64,000 bases of DNA from Allosalinactinospora lopnorensis (GTDB taxonomy: Bacteria; Actinomycetota; Actinomycetes; Streptosporangiales; Streptosporangiaceae): contig NZ_LAJC01000008.1 of assembly GCF_000981225.1 (NCBI RefSeq), forward strand, positions 1 to 64,000. Direction: 5' to 3'. Position numbers and translations under genes: made by a program. How positions within the stretch are numbered: the stretch's first letter is position 1; each line of letters begins with the position of its first letter. The notes under the pieces were generated by a model. The model was given only the letters and a program-made list of their open reading frames with translations. It was not told the DNA's origin and searched no databases. This document shows, piece after piece, positions 63,752 to 64,000 of the stretch.

Positions 63752-64000
63752 ATGGCGGACTCCCCGAACTCCTCCGGCCGCGAGGAGCAGCCACCGCCTC
63801 CCAGGATCGATACCACCGTCCCGCACTCGGCTCGGATCTGGAACTACTGGCTGGGCGGCAAGGACAACTACCCCGTCGACCAGGCGGCCGGCGACGAGTT
63901 CAGTGCGATTTTCCCGGGAGTCTTCAACCACGCCCGCACCGGCCGGTACTACCTCGTGCGGGTTGTCCGCTACCTGGCCAGTGAGGCGGGAATCCGCCAG
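63752..64000 (+). CDS. DUF574/SAF-type SAM-dependent methyltransferase, 5' part only
   Basis: 83 residues are visible from the ATG behind AGGAGG: a Pro-rich start, then PHSARIWNYWLGGKDNYPVD and VRVVRYLASEAGIRQ, hallmarks of the actinomycete DUF574 (Methyltransf_19) family. The gene runs off the right edge. Often neighbours XRE/DUF5753 genes. Substrate unknown. Confidence 0.85.
   Translation, partial: MADSPNSSGREEQPPPPRIDTTVPHSARIWNYWLGGKDNYPVDQAAGDEFSAIFPGVFNHARTGRYYLVRVVRYLASEAGIRQ

Overview
The window is high-GC actinomycete chromosome. The best guess is the Nocardiopsaceae (Nocardiopsis/Streptomonospora-like). This rests on the XRE/DUF5753 plus DUF397 pairs, an actinobacterial-type ArsC, a DevS/DevR pair, LCP proteins and a pSAM2-type integrative element. 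It is an inference from gene content, not a taxonomic assignment.

Layout. 1-5 kb: an edge-truncated small protein, an XRE/DUF5753 regulator with DUF397, and a SulP anion transporter. 4-7.6 kb: two cupredoxin lipoproteins made by a segmental duplication that also left a gutted copy of an acyl-CoA-synthetase-like gene. 7.7-11 kb: aminotransferase, HxlR regulator, IPP isomerase and a small secreted protein. 11-17.3 kb: a tightly coupled Entner-Doudoroff operon (zwf-edd-glk-eda) divergent from a ROK regulator. 18-20.4 kb: fmdB-formamidase-AmiS amide module. 20.5-22.5 kb: acr3-arsC-arsR. 22.8-30.2 kb: membrane-anchored, secreted and surface proteins (streptogrisin-like protease, LCP protein, repeat proteins). 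30.7-33 kb: DevS/DevR-like two-component pair meeting tail to tail.

33-50 kb is a catabolic district: amidase, 2-hydroxyacid dehydrogenase, DUF3830 protein, two maleate-isomerase/arylmalonate-decarboxylase-like proteins, a GntR regulator, formate-THF ligase, GabD, GabT, then lactate permease, a second GntR and LutABC. Three identical GATTGT-CA-ACAATC palindromes lie in the promoter regions of the hydroxyacid dehydrogenase, DUF3830 and gabD/gabT. This suggests one regulon for an unassigned substrate that may be converted through unsaturated or keto acids, amino acids and formate.

50.2-60.2 kb is an AICE integrated into a tRNA-Arg(ACG) gene, with 44-bp attL/attR and int, xis, repSA, traSA, pra-like and korSA-like genes plus cargo. 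60.2-64 kb holds an orphan type I-E CRISPR repeat, a frameshifted Tat-exported PhoX-like gene, an IS3 scar, a truncated methyltransferase remnant, another XRE/DUF5753 gene and the start of a DUF574-type methyltransferase.

Seven otherwise intact genes each carry one single-base frameshift. Four of these lie at the same GTAGC context on the plus strand. I suspect systematic sequence error, so those genes may be functional in the organism.
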